Source: Francisella halioticida (GTDB lineage Bacteria > Pseudomonadota > Gammaproteobacteria > Francisellales > Francisellaceae). From it: DNA of 64,000 nucleotides. This document shows, one piece after another, positions 18,880-28,389 of this stretch. The position numbers and the translations under genes are program-made. The stretch spans positions 2,133,431 to 2,197,430 of the forward strand of contig NZ_CP022132.1 in assembly GCF_002211785.1 (NCBI RefSeq), written 5' to 3'. Each line of letters starts with the position of its first letter. Positions within the stretch are counted from its first letter, which is position 1. The notes below the pieces were generated by a model. It saw only the letters and a list, made by a program, of their open reading frames with translations. It ran no database searches and was not told where the DNA came from.

Positions 18880-19711
18880 ATTATGTTCCCGTAGCTCAGT
18901 AGGATAGAGCGGTCGCCTCCTAAGCGACAGGTCGGATGTTCGAATCATCTCGGGAACGCCATTAATTTAAAACAAAATAGTTACTAGCTACTAACAGCTT
19001 TTAAGAATAAAAAGACTAACAAAAAACATAACCATATAATTAAGAGAAATTATGAAATCTAAAATATATTTATTAATACTGTTAACCTGCGCACCTATTA
19101 CTTTGTTATATGCTGATATAAATAATAGGCTTGTTTTATCTAACTTCAAATGTAGTCAAGTATTACATAATAAGTATATGGATATATGTTTTGACTATAA
19201 TTATAAGTCAGCTTTAGCTGTTGACTATAATATTACAAAAGCAGACATGTATAAGAAAAAACTAAGTAGAAGTAGAGTTAAATTCCATGCAGACTCACGA
19301 CTTCCAGTAAAATGTAGAATGAGTCCTTATTCATATAAAAAGACAGGTTTTGATAGAGGTCATTTAGCCCCTAATGGAGCTTTTAATTATGATAAATCAG
19401 CACAAAAAGCTACTTTCTCTATGGCTAATATGACACCTCAATACCCTAAAGTAAATAGAACTGCTTGGAGTAAAGCTGAAAGATATTCAAGAGTTACTGC
19501 TGTTAAGCTTGGTAGTGTTAATGTACTTGATATAGTATATTTCAGCGAAAAACCAAAAACTTTAAAGGATGGTCAAGCAATTCCGAAAGGATATGCAAAA
19601 ATAATTACAAGTAAACAGCATGATTTTCAAAGATGTTTCTATTACAAAAATATTAAAAACCCCGATTTGAAACTAAAAGATCATATAGTAAAGTGTTCTG
19701 ACTTGAAATTA
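18121..19711 (+). repeat. 1.59-kb exact duplication, left copy
   Basis: Matches 31240-32830 in the same orientation at an offset of 13119 bases: 3' part of the polymerase gene, tRNA-Arg, intergenic DNA and nearly all of the nuclease gene. I saw no difference in the lines compared. It ends inside the nuclease stop region (AAATTAATATAG here, AAATTAAAGTAAG there). Confidence 0.85.
18885..18961 (+). tRNA. tRNA-Arg(CCT), copy 1
   Basis: 77 nt including encoded CCA. Acceptor GTTCCCG/CGGGAAC, D arm GCTC..GAGC, anticodon arm GTCGC-CTCCTAA-GCGAC giving anticodon CCT, T loop TTCGAAT, discriminator G. Identical to the copy at 32004-32080. Confidence 0.95.
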
Positions 19712-19717
19712 ATATAG
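19052..19717 (+). CDS. Secreted DNA/RNA non-specific endonuclease, copy 1
   Basis: 221 residues with a signal peptide (MKSKIYLLILLTCAPITLLYA, then DINN). The NUC signature DRGHLAPNGAF (Asp-Arg-Gly-His, catalytic His) is near residue 109, followed by a metal-binding Asn in FSMANMTPQYP. Members degrade extracellular or periplasmic DNA and RNA. It differs from the copy at 32171 only in the last residue (Ile for Lys), because the duplication ends there. It is probably made from the promoter that also follows the tRNA. Confidence 0.85.
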   Translation: MKSKIYLLILLTCAPITLLYADINNRLVLSNFKCSQVLHNKYMDICFDYNYKSALAVDYNITKADMYKKKLSRSRVKFHADSRLPVKCRMSPYSYKKTGFDRGHLAPNGAFNYDKSAQKATFSMANMTPQYPKVNRTAWSKAERYSRVTAVKLGSVNVLDIVYFSEKPKTLKDGQAIPKGYAKIITSKQHDFQRCFYYKNIKNPDLKLKDHIVKCSDLKLI

Positions 19718-19767
19718 CATTATTTGATAGCTTTGATGTCTCCATTATTAATACCTTGCTGTAACAA

Positions 19768-20049
19768 TTATTCAGATAAGATTAAAGAAAATTCTTCTGA
19801 TTCTTTTTGAACTGCTAAATTAAATTGCTCTAAGTATTTTTTATCACCAGATTTAATGCGATAGAATGTGCGTTCTGAAATATTATGCTTTTGGATAATT
19901 ATTTTGTTAGTTAATTTCTTATTGCTAGATTGTTTGTTAATATCATTCATAACAGCAAAGACTTTTTCTTCTGTTATCTTTGACGGTCTACCTGGATTTC
20001 TTCGAGGCTTTAACTTAACCTCTTCATGTGTGAACAAATCTAACTGCAC
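19768..20049 (-). CDS. Small HTH-like protein, unknown
   Basis: 93 residues. An N-terminal MQLDLF tract is followed by a basic RRNPGRPSKI segment and a stretch (NKIIIQKHNISERTFYRIKSG) that resembles the helix-turn-helix of resolvase/invertase-type DNA-binding domains. It may be a plasmid- or island-borne regulator. It lies between the nuclease and the toxin-antitoxin pair, on the latter's strand. The exact family is not recognised. Confidence 0.5.
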   Translation of the reverse strand: MQLDLFTHEEVKLKPRRNPGRPSKITEEKVFAVMNDINKQSSNKKLTNKIIIQKHNISERTFYRIKSGDKKYLEQFNLAVQKESEEFSLILSE

Positions 20050-20089
20050 AAATTATTCCTTGTCACCTTCTATTAGTCTTTGCGACACT

Positions 20090-20491
20090 TCATATAATCG
20101 TATTATCGTAGTAACTTTTAATCTTAAGATCTGATGTAGCTACAGGATAGTTATAATACTTAGCATATGCTACGATTAATCTATCTGCTGGATCTTTATG
20201 CTCCCATTCTAACCTAACAGCCTCTAACCATAAATCTGTATCTATATCAACAATATCAAAAGCTTTAGATAATTCTTTGTATAGCTCATCCACATTCTTA
20301 GATGATAATGAGTTATAGTTTTTCCTTATTAAACATTCTAGCTCAGCAAATGATATTGAAAGAATAATAGCTCCATTATCTTCTATATAGGATAATAACT
20401 CTTTGCTTACCTGATGCTTAGTATCTAGTTCACCAGATAGAAAAAGATATGCTATAGCACATGTATCTAAAACAACAGGCTTTCTCAACAT
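20090..20491 (-). CDS. PIN-domain toxin (VapC-like)
   Basis: 133 residues with the four PIN acidic positions: Asp in VVLDTCAIAYL (~9), Glu in SFAELECL (~50), Asp in HKDPADRLIVAYA (~99) and the TSD of PVATSDLKI (~118). PIN toxins cut RNA, often tRNA or rRNA. The start lies 2 bases after the antitoxin stop, giving a tight two-gene operon. Complete. Confidence 0.85.
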   Translation of the reverse strand: MLRKPVVLDTCAIAYLFLSGELDTKHQVSKELLSYIEDNGAIILSISFAELECLIRKNYNSLSSKNVDELYKELSKAFDIVDIDTDLWLEAVRLEWEHKDPADRLIVAYAKYYNYPVATSDLKIKSYYDNTII

Positions 20492-20493
20492 AA

Positions 20494-20736
20494 TTATAAA
20501 TTCATTTCTGGTAACACTGTCTCTGTAATATTGTCACATTTCAGTTTATCTTTAAATTTATTTCTTATTTTTGCTAAAGCTTCTTTTCTAGCTTTTTTTT
20601 GTGAGCTAACTGCTGATAAAATGCACTCACCCTTTCCTCTATTGGTAACAATAATTTTATCTGACGTGTCTTTTACCAATGAGACATACTTAGATACATT
20701 ATGAACAAATTCTCTTTTTGATACTTCAATACTCAT
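20494..20736 (-). CDS. Phd/YefM-type antitoxin
   Basis: 80 residues from the ATG at 20736, chosen because AAGGAG stands eight bases upstream; a longer version from 20793 would lack this. The N-terminus (MSIEVSKREFVHNVSKYVSLV ... IIVTNRGKGECIL) is the Phd/YefM DNA-binding fold; the basic C-terminus should wrap the PIN toxin. It probably represses its own promoter together with the toxin. Confidence 0.75.
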   Translation of the reverse strand: MSIEVSKREFVHNVSKYVSLVKDTSDKIIVTNRGKGECILSAVSSQKKARKEALAKIRNKFKDKLKCDNITETVLPEMNL

Positions 20737-20758
20737 AACTTTAATCTCCTTTAATATT

Positions 20759-20774
20759 GTTATAACATTATAAC
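20759..20774 (-). promoter_or_regulatory. Promoter/operator of the PIN toxin-antitoxin operon
   Basis: On the minus strand GTTATAATGTTATAAC holds a perfect TATAAT -10 box (20767-20772) inside a dyad with repeated TTATAAC units, about 30 bases before the antitoxin ATG. This is the expected place for autorepression; a TTGATA lies 15 bases upstream of the -10. Confidence 0.5.
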
Positions 20775-20846
20775 ATAAATCATCAAATATCAAAAAAAGA
20801 TACTTCTTAAAATTACTATGACAAAAAAATTAAAAAAATTGTCATG

Positions 20847-20977
20847 GTTTTAAAACCATGAAATCAGCTAATGCTACACTTATTGGTTATGAATGGATGA
20901 GGATGTTTAAAAAAGGACAATTCAATCTTTGGACTAAATTTAGAAATAAATCAGAGACTAAATTCATCAATGAATGA
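20847..20977 (+). pseudogene. C-terminal remnant of another IS6-family transposase
   Basis: Reads KSANATLIGYEWMRMFKKGQ, then FNLWTKFRNKSETKFINE and stop, matching the end of IS6 transposases (NAxxTLxGxExxxMxxKGQ). It differs from the IS-D copies. It is cut by IS-A copy 2 on the right. A perfect 20-bp palindrome (arms TCATGGTTTT) sits at 20842-20861 just before it. Confidence 0.6.
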
Positions 20978-21135
20978 TCTACCCCGTCAATTTGGGACAG
21001 TTTACTACTTCATTTTCCATTATATATTCAAATTGATATGGAGTCATATAATTTATTGTAGAATGTCTCCTTTTTGTATTATAGTAAGCTTCAATATATT
21101 CAAATATTGATAGTTTAGCTTCTTCTCTAGTAAAC

Positions 21136-22437
21136 TGTCCCTGTTATTCAATACCACTTTATAAAATATTTTTATTCCTTGCTTTTATGCAGCATCTAAA
21201 ATACCAGAATATACTTCATCAGGAGTCATATATCCAATACTAGAATGTAGTCTTTCATTGTTGTAAATATCAATATATTCTTTGATACCTACTTTAGCCT
21301 CTTTCATAGTTATATATGATGCCGGATAAACATTTTCATATTTCAGTGTTCTCCAAAATCTCTCAATTGCAATATTATCTATAGATCTTCCTTTAGCATC
21401 CATAGATATATTTATTTTATTATCAGATAATATTTTAATATGCTCTTTTGCTGTATATTGAGTTCCTTGATTAGAGTTAAAGATATCAGGTTTACCATAT
21501 TTAAATAACGCTTCTTTTAACACACTAGTTGTTAGATGTGTATCCATAGTATTAGAAATCTTCCAAGCTAGTGTTTTCTTGCTATGCCAATCTATTATGG
21601 CTGCTAAATATGCATACCCACATTCTAGTCTAATATACGTGATATCAGCACTCCATACCTTATTAGCTTTATCTATAACAACCTGATTCGTCTCATTTTT
21701 AAATACATTAAGTAAGTATGGATATTTCTTGTGTTGCTTATTAATGACAGTTGTCTTTTTTTTAGGATACAATGCCTTAATACCCATGAATTCCATAGCA
21801 CTTTTGATTAGCTTCCTTCCAACTAGAAATCCTAATCTATTTAGCAACTTTACTAGACTTCTCGTACCATAATATGGATGTTTAGTATGTATCAAATCTA
21901 TTGCATTTAATAGTTTAATATCATCATTACTACTAAATTTTGATATTGGTGTATAATAGTACACACTCTTAGATACAGATAATAGTTTAAGCTGATTATT
22001 TAAAGATAATTCTAGCTTAGTATCTACAGAGTTTACTCTATCATTTGATGATACCAAGCTTTTTAGCTTTCCCATTAAAAAATCCCTCTCTACTATTACC
22101 TCGACTAGTTCTTTACTTGTTGCATCTTTATCTTTTCTAAGCTCATCTATTTCCTGCTTATACTCCTTAACAACAGAGCTTTTATCAAATGCTAAGCAAG
22201 CATTAGATAAAAATTGCTGCTTCCAATTATGCACGTTTTTAGGAAGTAAATCATACTTACTTGCTATCTCATTAACTGTCATATCGCCTTCTAGCAATTC
22301 TATAATTACTTTAGCTTTAAAATCAGCTGTATACGTTACTCTTTTTTTACTCATTTATCTATTTCCTAATTTATCTAGTTAAGTTTAACATCTAGGAATA
22401 AAAATCTTTCTAAAATCAGTAGCTTTTTCTGGGAACA
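21136..22437 (-). mobile_element. IS-B copy 2, nested in IS-A copy 2
   Basis: 1302 bp with the same ends as copy 1. One A has been lost from the slippery run, so OrfA and OrfB form one frame. The flanks are the IS-A halves, without a target duplication. Confidence 0.85.
21185..22354 (-). CDS. IS-B copy 2 fused OrfAB transposase, catalytic Asp changed to Asn
   Basis: 389 residues in one frame because the sense strand has AAAAAG where copy 1 has AAAAAAG. The HTH, coiled coil and rve core are complete, but the second DDE residue is Asn: FNSNQGTQY in place of FNSDQGTQY (codon 21470-21472, AAT). This should abolish strand transfer while leaving DNA binding, so it might even act as an inhibitor. 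The other differences from copy 1 are few. Confidence 0.85.
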   Translation of the reverse strand: MSKKRVTYTADFKAKVIIELLEGDMTVNEIASKYDLLPKNVHNWKQQFLSNACLAFDKSSVVKEYKQEIDELRKDKDATSKELVEVIVERDFLMGKLKSLVSSNDRVNSVDTKLELSLNNQLKLLSVSKSVYYYTPISKFSSNDDIKLLNAIDLIHTKHPYYGTRSLVKLLNRLGFLVGRKLIKSAMEFMGIKALYPKKKTTVINKQHKKYPYLLNVFKNETNQVVIDKANKVWSADITYIRLECGYAYLAAIIDWHSKKTLAWKISNTMDTHLTTSVLKEALFKYGKPDIFNSNQGTQYTAKEHIKILSDNKINISMDAKGRSIDNIAIERFWRTLKYENVYPASYITMKEAKVGIKEYIDIYNNERLHSSIGYMTPDEVYSGILDAA

Positions 22438-23001
22438 TTATACCTTTTACCTATAGGTTTATGAATCCATCTGTAATATGAAGATGTGCTCACATTCAAA
22501 GATTTACATAGTGTTGTTACTGGCATAACTTTATAATGCTCCTTAATAAAGGCGTACCTTACAGATTTTGCTTTGCAAAGTACGCTGCTGACTTTTTTAG
22601 TATTTCACGCTCTGTTTCTGCCTGTTTGAGTTTTTTCTTCAAATCAGTATTTTCAAAAGATAGTTGCTGGTACTGCGTTTTATAATCTATCTTTATTTCT
22701 TTCTGAGGGTTTGACATGGCTTTGGATATCCAACTGCAAATGGTTTTATATTTAACCCCTAAATTATCTGCTATTTATCGTCTATTTGCATCTGGTTGTA
22801 AACATAATTTAACAGCTTCATCTTTAAACTCTTTTGTATATCTCATCTTGTCTCCTTTTCTTAACACCTAAGTGTCCCAAATAGGAGGGTATGATCAGTA
22901 AATAAAATATTGCTCTCACTGAGAATAACAGGTATAATACTAGTTTTAATAATTAATTTAGGTCATAATAAATAAAATTATTATGGTTGGGATAGTTTAT
23001 T

Positions 23002-24447
23002 ATGTGGCATATTCTAAAAAAAAAGAACATAAATAAATATTTAATAGTATATTTGTTTTTATACTTATTTATATGGGTGGGATTAACAGCATTATTTTAT
23101 AATAGATATGCAATAGCTGGAAATGCAGCTGAAAATTTAGCATGGTCGAATTCTCTTAGTATAATGTATGATAAGCATCCAGGATTAGGAGCCTTTCTAT
23201 TAAAAATTTTATCAGTTATAACAGGTGACGATGCTATTTTAGCAGATGTTTTATCTAGTGGTGTATGCGTATTAGTTTCTTTAATTTACACCTATAAGAT
23301 TTGTAAAAGATTTTTTTCAAAGAAAGACGCTACCTTTATAACGATAATTTCAACATTTGGTGCATATTATATATTACAGTATTTCTTAATGTATAATCAG
23401 AATTTAATACTTTTACCTTTTTGGGTTATTACATCATATTATTTTATTCTTATATTTGATGATAATAGCTATAAGAATTGGTTAATGTTAGCAGTGTTTA
23501 CTGCTTTAGGTGTATATGCTAAATTTGAAATATTATTACTTTCAGGAATAATGTTTATATATATTATTTTTTACTTTAAAAAAGAGTATCTTTCTAAATT
23601 AATTACCGCGGCAATTGTATTTTGTATAGCAATAATACCAGCAATATTAGGTATAATTAAACAAAATTATACTCCTATATTATGGATATTTAAAGAAGCT
23701 AATTCATCAGGGAATTCTCATCACTATAGCTTACTTGTTAATTTCTTTATAGGGCAGTTTTATAATATACTGCCTTTCATTTACTCAGCAGCTCCTATTG
23801 TAATAATATACATTTTTATTAGATTTAAAAAAATAACTAGTAATAATAAAAGCTTTATTTATAATATTACACACCCTTTAGTAGCTGTATGGCTATATCC
23901 ATTAGTATTTGTTTCATTATTACAAAGTTTTTATGGCAAGCTTCCAGATGGTTGGGTATTACCTTTAATGGCCTTATTTATTCCTGCCATTTATAAATTA
24001 TTTAATTTAAAAATAGTAGAAAGTATAAATTTTAAAAAACTTATTTTTATATTGGTAACTTTACAGTTTGTGATTTTTGCATCTTATAATTTAGTTAAAT
24101 ATTTTAATAGTAATATTATTTCTGAAAATGTAGGTAATGATATAGCTAAAAAAGCAGATGTATTTTGGAGTAAGTATTATCAAGAACCAATTTTGTATGT
24201 TGGGGGTTATGAAGAATATTATTTGGCAGCATTTTCTAAAAGTAAACCAATCTTTTTAAGAAACTATAATTTAATATATAAAAATCAAAAAATACTTATA
24301 GCATTTGGTAATTGTGATAATCATAACTATCAAGCCTTGGAATCATCAGGGTTCAAAATATTACATAAAGAATGTATATACATAAATACTGTTAATAAGA
24401 GTAAGAATATCAAAGAAAAAATTTCTTTAATAATTGGTGAAAAATAA
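23002..24447 (+). CDS. GT39/ArnT-like lipid-linked glycosyltransferase (FlmK-type)
   Basis: 481 residues with about 11 membrane segments and a soluble C-terminal part. The first periplasmic loop carries the acidic residue pattern of the PMT/ArnT fold (GNAAENLAWS ... MYDKHPGLGAFLLK; later GDDAILADV). Enzymes of this type use a polyprenyl-phosphate sugar to decorate lipid A or protein on the periplasmic face; in Francisella the known example is FlmK, which adds galactosamine to lipid A. It stands alone between IS-A copy 2 and an IS21 remnant and appears intact. Confidence 0.7.
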   Translation: MWHILKKKNINKYLIVYLFLYLFIWVGLTALFYNRYAIAGNAAENLAWSNSLSIMYDKHPGLGAFLLKILSVITGDDAILADVLSSGVCVLVSLIYTYKICKRFFSKKDATFITIISTFGAYYILQYFLMYNQNLILLPFWVITSYYFILIFDDNSYKNWLMLAVFTALGVYAKFEILLLSGIMFIYIIFYFKKEYLSKLITAAIVFCIAIIPAILGIIKQNYTPILWIFKEANSSGNSHHYSLLVNFFIGQFYNILPFIYSAAPIVIIYIFIRFKKITSNNKSFIYNITHPLVAVWLYPLVFVSLLQSFYGKLPDGWVLPLMALFIPAIYKLFNLKIVESINFKKLIFILVTLQFVIFASYNLVKYFNSNIISENVGNDIAKKADVFWSKYYQEPILYVGGYEEYYLAAFSKSKPIFLRNYNLIYKNQKILIAFGNCDNHNYQALESSGFKILHKECIYINTVNKSKNIKEKISLIIGEK

Positions 24448-24584
24448 CTTATGTTACTCTTGTTGAGAGACATACATGGACTCACTAACTATATCAAGTA
24501 GTTTTAATTACTCAATATTATGACTGTATGTAATATATATTTTTGATGTTAAGGGATTTCACTAAAATACTTATTGAGGCTCTT

Positions 24585-24635
24585 GATGAATAGCTATTTC
24601 GATATTGCGTAAAAAATGCTGAAAAATCCAAATTT
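24585..24635 (-). mobile_element. Solitary terminus of the IS91-like element
   Basis: Reverse complement of the right end of the tandem IS91-like elements at 53-56 kb (...GCATTTTTTACGCAATATCG... to CATC), about 50 bases, with one change in the last 20. The rest of the element is absent. Confidence 0.65.
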
Positions 24636-24713
24636 CTTATAATTCAAAAATATAAAAAATCAGATGCTGTCAATAGGCATTGAAAATTGACTCCTATAGG
24701 CACCGAATTTTGG

Positions 24714-25547
24714 GGTTCTGTCGTAAACTGCCAGTATCATGAGTATATAGTATAATTTTATCATAGATTTTATTTCAAAATACAAATGATAGATTTCACA
24801 GGTAGGCACTTTACCAAATTATTGATACTTCAAGCAGTCAGATGGTATTTATCATATCCATTGAGTTATAGGCATGTAGAAGAACTAATGAAAGAGCGAG
24901 TAATTAAGGTAGACCATAGCACTATCAATCGTTGGGTTATCAAATATTCTAAAGAATTAGAGATAGTCTTTAGTAATAGTTTTAGAAAATATGGTAGCTA
25001 TATAAGCTGGAAGATGGATGAAACCTACCTTAAGCTTAAAGGTAAAGATGTTTATTTATACAGAGCTATAGATAAACACGGAGATACTTTAGAGTTTATG
25101 GTTAGTGAAAAAAGAGATGAAAAAGCTGCGCGTAAATTCTTTAAGAAAACTATTGGTAAACATGGTTTACCAGATAAATTAAATGTAGATAAATCAGGAG
25201 CCAATGAAGCTGCTTTATTAACTATCAATATCTTTCTATTCTTGCTTGGTATATGGTTAACCTATGGTATAGAGATTAGACAAAACAAATATCTAAATAA
25301 TTTGATAGAGCAAGATCATAGAAGTATCAAAAGATTGATACGCCCCATGATGGGTTTTAAATCTTGGGATTCTATGGATTCTACTATAGCTGGTTATGAA
25401 TTAGTAAATATGATTAAAAAAAGTCAGCATATTTACGCTGAAAATATGACTGTTTGGGATCAATTTTATAGCATAGCTGGATAACTGTATCTAGAGGATA
25501 ATTATTTTATAAAAATTGTGACTATACTGGCAGTTTGCGACAGAACC
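24714..25547 (+). mobile_element. IS-D copy 1 (IS6 family)
   Basis: 834 bp with terminal repeats GGTTCTGTCG(C/T)AAACTG; the left end has one T for C. The neighbouring 8-mers (AATTTTGG and CAGTTTAT) are not a duplication, which fits insertion with deletion of the IS21 interior. Confidence 0.9.
24786..25484 (+). CDS. IS-D copy 1 transposase (IS6 family)
   Basis: 232 residues, normal for IS6. An N-terminal HTH region (LSYRHVEELMKERVIKVDHSTI) is followed by a DDE core: Asp in WKMDETYLKLKG, Asp in NVDKSGANEA, Glu in NNLIEQDHRSIKR. It belongs to the subtype with AARKFF and KKSQH. Complete. Confidence 0.9.
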   Translation: MIDFTGRHFTKLLILQAVRWYLSYPLSYRHVEELMKERVIKVDHSTINRWVIKYSKELEIVFSNSFRKYGSYISWKMDETYLKLKGKDVYLYRAIDKHGDTLEFMVSEKRDEKAARKFFKKTIGKHGLPDKLNVDKSGANEAALLTINIFLFLLGIWLTYGIEIRQNKYLNNLIEQDHRSIKRLIRPMMGFKSWDSMDSTIAGYELVNMIKKSQHIYAENMTVWDQFYSIAG

Positions 25548-25878
25548 CAGTTTATTGTTTAGGAATATACTCAACATCTTTTTCTCGGATAATTTTTCTG
25601 ACTGTGTTCTTTGACACATTCAGGCTAGTACATATTTAACTTATTGAATTGCCTTCACGACGCATTACTAAAATGGCTGTTTTTTTATCCATTTTTATCA
25701 CCTTAATTTAAGCCCTATATTTATAAAAAATGTAGGGTAGTTTACACCTCAGGGGGGGCATTTTTCTGTGCTAATTTACCCCTAAAAGGGGTCATTTTTG
25801 CATGCTTATTCACACCACTCTTGCTAATATTAGCGATGCGCCATCCCCTTATGGTGTAAATAAAGTTTTTAGCCAAAA

Positions 25879-27072
25879 CTAGCCTACATAAGGATTAGTA
25901 TCAAAACATAAATTAAAGATCTCAAAAAGAATCACTGCACTCCCCATTGATACAGCATATATATGTGAAAAATTCACTTTAAGATCTTTTCTAGCACTAA
26001 GAAATGTTGGAGTATAAACAAATATTATAACCGCAAATATTGCTGCATACTGTAATGCTAAGATAAACCCTCTTGGATAAAATACTGTAAAGATTAATGG
26101 AGGAATAAAGCATATCAAAGCTACAACTAAACTATGTACGTGTTTATTATATCTAATAAATAGATCACGGATATAATGCATCATGGATATACCAACACCT
26201 ATGAAAGATGTTATCACCGCAATATGAATGAATAAGTTTAGTGTGACCCCCAATGCATTTGACTCTGATATTGCTTTAATCTCTTCTACTAAACCACTTG
26301 GCGTATCATCTCCTGACAAAAATAGTACATGATAACTAAATAATCCGTGTTGAGGAAGGACTCCTAAAGATAAGAACACCCACACTATATAAATAATTAA
26401 AACACTTATACTACCTATAAGTATACTTCTCTTAATATTCTTAATATCACCTTTTTGATATTCATAAATAACAGGAATAATATTATGAAAACCAAACGCT
26501 GGCAAAAGAGTTGGCCAAGCAAATATAAGTGCTGAAGCACCTGACGGCATATCATTTAAATAGTATTTATTTATATAAAATAACATAATTACCGTAGCTA
26601 CTATAAAAAACACTAGTTTTAAGGTAACAAAAATTCTATTTGTATAATCACTTAATTTATAGCTAAACATTAATGCTGCAAATATTAGTATAAAAACAAT
26701 TGCTGATATTCCAATTTGCGATTTACTTGGCTCATTTACACCACCTATTGTAGATATAAGTGAAGAGCCTTGGGTAGTATAAGCTGATAGTAAAGAATAT
26801 AATAATAGCAAATAAATAATGCTAAAAAAAAATGTATATAGCTTTGGTGCTCTTGATGACATCATTGTTGTAAAATTTGCACCTAAAGGATATTCTGTAC
26901 AAACATTTAACAGTTTTAAGGCCGTAATGTACATAATACTCCATGATAAAACTAAGAGTATAGCCGCAGTCATAAAGCCGCATGCTGCTACAACTAAAGG
27001 CAACGATAACATTCCAGCACCAATAGTTGTACCAACTATAAGGAAAACTGAACCAATAAATCTAGAGTTCAT
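25879..27072 (-). CDS. Aromatic amino acid permease, TyrP/Mtr (HAAAP) family
   Basis: 397 residues with 11 predicted membrane segments. It opens with FIGSVFLIVGTTIGAGMLSLPL, the HAAAP signature in the first segment, and has the typical PTLLPAFGFHNIIPVIYEY in the middle. It imports tyrosine or tryptophan with a proton. It is complete and monocistronic, shut between an IS21 remnant and IS-D copy 2. Francisella-type genomes carry several paralogues, so the exact substrate is not assigned. Confidence 0.85.
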   Translation of the reverse strand: MNSRFIGSVFLIVGTTIGAGMLSLPLVVAACGFMTAAILLVLSWSIMYITALKLLNVCTEYPLGANFTTMMSSRAPKLYTFFFSIIYLLLLYSLLSAYTTQGSSLISTIGGVNEPSKSQIGISAIVFILIFAALMFSYKLSDYTNRIFVTLKLVFFIVATVIMLFYINKYYLNDMPSGASALIFAWPTLLPAFGFHNIIPVIYEYQKGDIKNIKRSILIGSISVLIIYIVWVFLSLGVLPQHGLFSYHVLFLSGDDTPSGLVEEIKAISESNALGVTLNLFIHIAVITSFIGVGISMMHYIRDLFIRYNKHVHSLVVALICFIPPLIFTVFYPRGFILALQYAAIFAVIIFVYTPTFLSARKDLKVNFSHIYAVSMGSAVILFEIFNLCFDTNPYVG

Positions 27073-27181
27073 ATCTTAATATTTTTCCACTTAGACTATC
27101 AATGATATCTTATTTTACTAAACTAAAGAAATATCATCTATAATAACAAAGATAAATGACATGGTAACTACTAATAATATA

Positions 27182-28015
27182 GGTTCTGTCGCAAACTGCC
27201 AGTATAGTCACAATTTTTATAAAATAATTATCCTCTAGATACAGTTATCCAGCTATGCTATAAAATTGATCCCAAACAGTCATATTTTCAGCGTAAATAT
27301 GCTGACCTTTTTTAATCATATTTACTAATTCATAACCAGCTATAGTAGAATCCATAGAATCCCAAGATTTAAAACCCATCATGGGGCGTATCAATCTTTT
27401 GATACTTCTATGATCTTGCTCTATCAAATTATTTAGATATTTGTTTTGTCTAATCTCTATACCATAGGTTAACCATATACCAAGCAAGAATAGAAAAATA
27501 TTGATAGTTAATAAAGCAGCTTCATTGGCTCCTGATTTATCTACATTTAATTTATCTGGTAAACCATGTTTACCAATAGTTTTCTTAAAGAATTTACGCG
27601 AAGCTTTTTCATCTCTTTTTTCACTAACCATAAACTCTAAAGTATCTCCGTGTTTATCTATAGCTCTGTATAAATAAACATCTTTACCTTTAAGCTTAAG
27701 GTAGGTTTCATCCATCTTCCAGCTTATATAGCTACCATATTTTCTAAAACTATTACTAAAGACTATCTCTAATTCTTTAGAATATTTGATAACCCAACGA
27801 TTGATAGTGCTATGGTCTACCTTAATTACTCGCTCTTTCATTAGTTCTTCTACATGCCTATAACTCAATGGATATGATAAATACCATCTGACTGCTTGAA
27901 GTATCAATAATTTGGTAAAGTGCCTACCTGTGAAATCTATCATTTGTATTTTGAAATAAAATCTATGATAAAATTATACTATATACTCATGATACTGACA
28001 GTTTGCGACAGAACC
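27182..28015 (-). mobile_element. IS-D copy 2 (IS6 family)
   Basis: 834 bp, GGTTCTGTCGCAAACTG at both ends in inverted orientation. No 8-bp duplication at the flanks (ATAATATA, GTATTTTA). Confidence 0.9.
27245..27943 (-). CDS. IS-D copy 2 transposase
   Basis: 232 residues, full DDE triad as in copy 1, but of the second subtype (ASRKFF, KKGQH), which is shared with copies 4 and 5, the other minus-strand copies. Complete. Confidence 0.9.
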   Translation of the reverse strand: MIDFTGRHFTKLLILQAVRWYLSYPLSYRHVEELMKERVIKVDHSTINRWVIKYSKELEIVFSNSFRKYGSYISWKMDETYLKLKGKDVYLYRAIDKHGDTLEFMVSEKRDEKASRKFFKKTIGKHGLPDKLNVDKSGANEAALLTINIFLFLLGIWLTYGIEIRQNKYLNNLIEQDHRSIKRLIRPMMGFKSWDSMDSTIAGYELVNMIKKGQHIYAENMTVWDQFYSIAG

Positions 28016-28137
28016 GTATTTTATAGCTAGAAGAAATTCTCAAATTCAAAATAAGATTGATAAGGTTTTGAAAAATATCTATAAAAATAGATAAATTTGT
28101 TATCATTAATTATATAACTAAAATGGGAAATTACAGA

Positions 28138-28347
28138 ATGGCTACTACACAATCTGAACAATTACAAAAGTTAAAAGAACAGCAAAAAGATTTAGAAAAG
28201 AAAATACTAAGAATCGAGCATAATCAACTATTAAAAATAGGTAAATCTGCTAAACAGTATCAGCTTACAGAATGGCATGAGAAATCATTAATAAAAGCTT
28301 TTGAGTTCTTAAAAGAAACTGGTGAAGACCAGTTTAAAGAAAAATAA
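28138..28347 (+). CDS. Small coiled-coil protein at the head of the RdgC module
   Basis: 69 residues from the ATG at 28138 (an ATG at 28123 is also in frame; GGGAA lies between them at suitable distance for the second). The sequence is almost all charged heptads (QLQKLKEQQKDLEKKILRIE). No family recognised. It is followed after 42 bases by rdgC on the same strand and is probably co-transcribed. Confidence 0.55.
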   Translation: MATTQSEQLQKLKEQQKDLEKKILRIEHNQLLKIGKSAKQYQLTEWHEKSLIKAFEFLKETGEDQFKEK

Positions 28348-28389
28348 TAATAACTTAATAATAAAATATAAAATTGGAAATAATAATTT

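Larger units (their letters stand above)
20975..22897 (-). mobile_element. IS-A copy 2, split by IS-B copy 2
   Basis: The left part, 20975-21130, is the OrfB 3' end with the TGATCTACCCC terminus. The right part, about 22440-22897, holds OrfA and the other terminus. The middle of OrfB is missing, so insertion of IS-B came with a deletion of several hundred bases. In the OrfA part a GAA codon in NRREIAD has become TAA (22775-22777), so that frame is dead too. Confidence 0.8.
24668..25814 (-). mobile_element. IS21-like copy hollowed out and filled by IS-D copy 1
   Basis: The left end of the IS21-like element (24668-24713) and its right end with the first part of istA (25548-25814) flank an IS-D copy. 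About 2.1 kb of the IS21 interior is missing. The istA stub has an E-to-stop change (GAA to TAA in NSISEICT). Confidence 0.8.

Noticed and set aside
20842..20861. Perfect 20-bp palindrome as a regulatory site or terminator
   Set aside because: No T-run, no promoter nearby, and it borders an IS6 remnant, so it is more likely part of IS or junction DNA.
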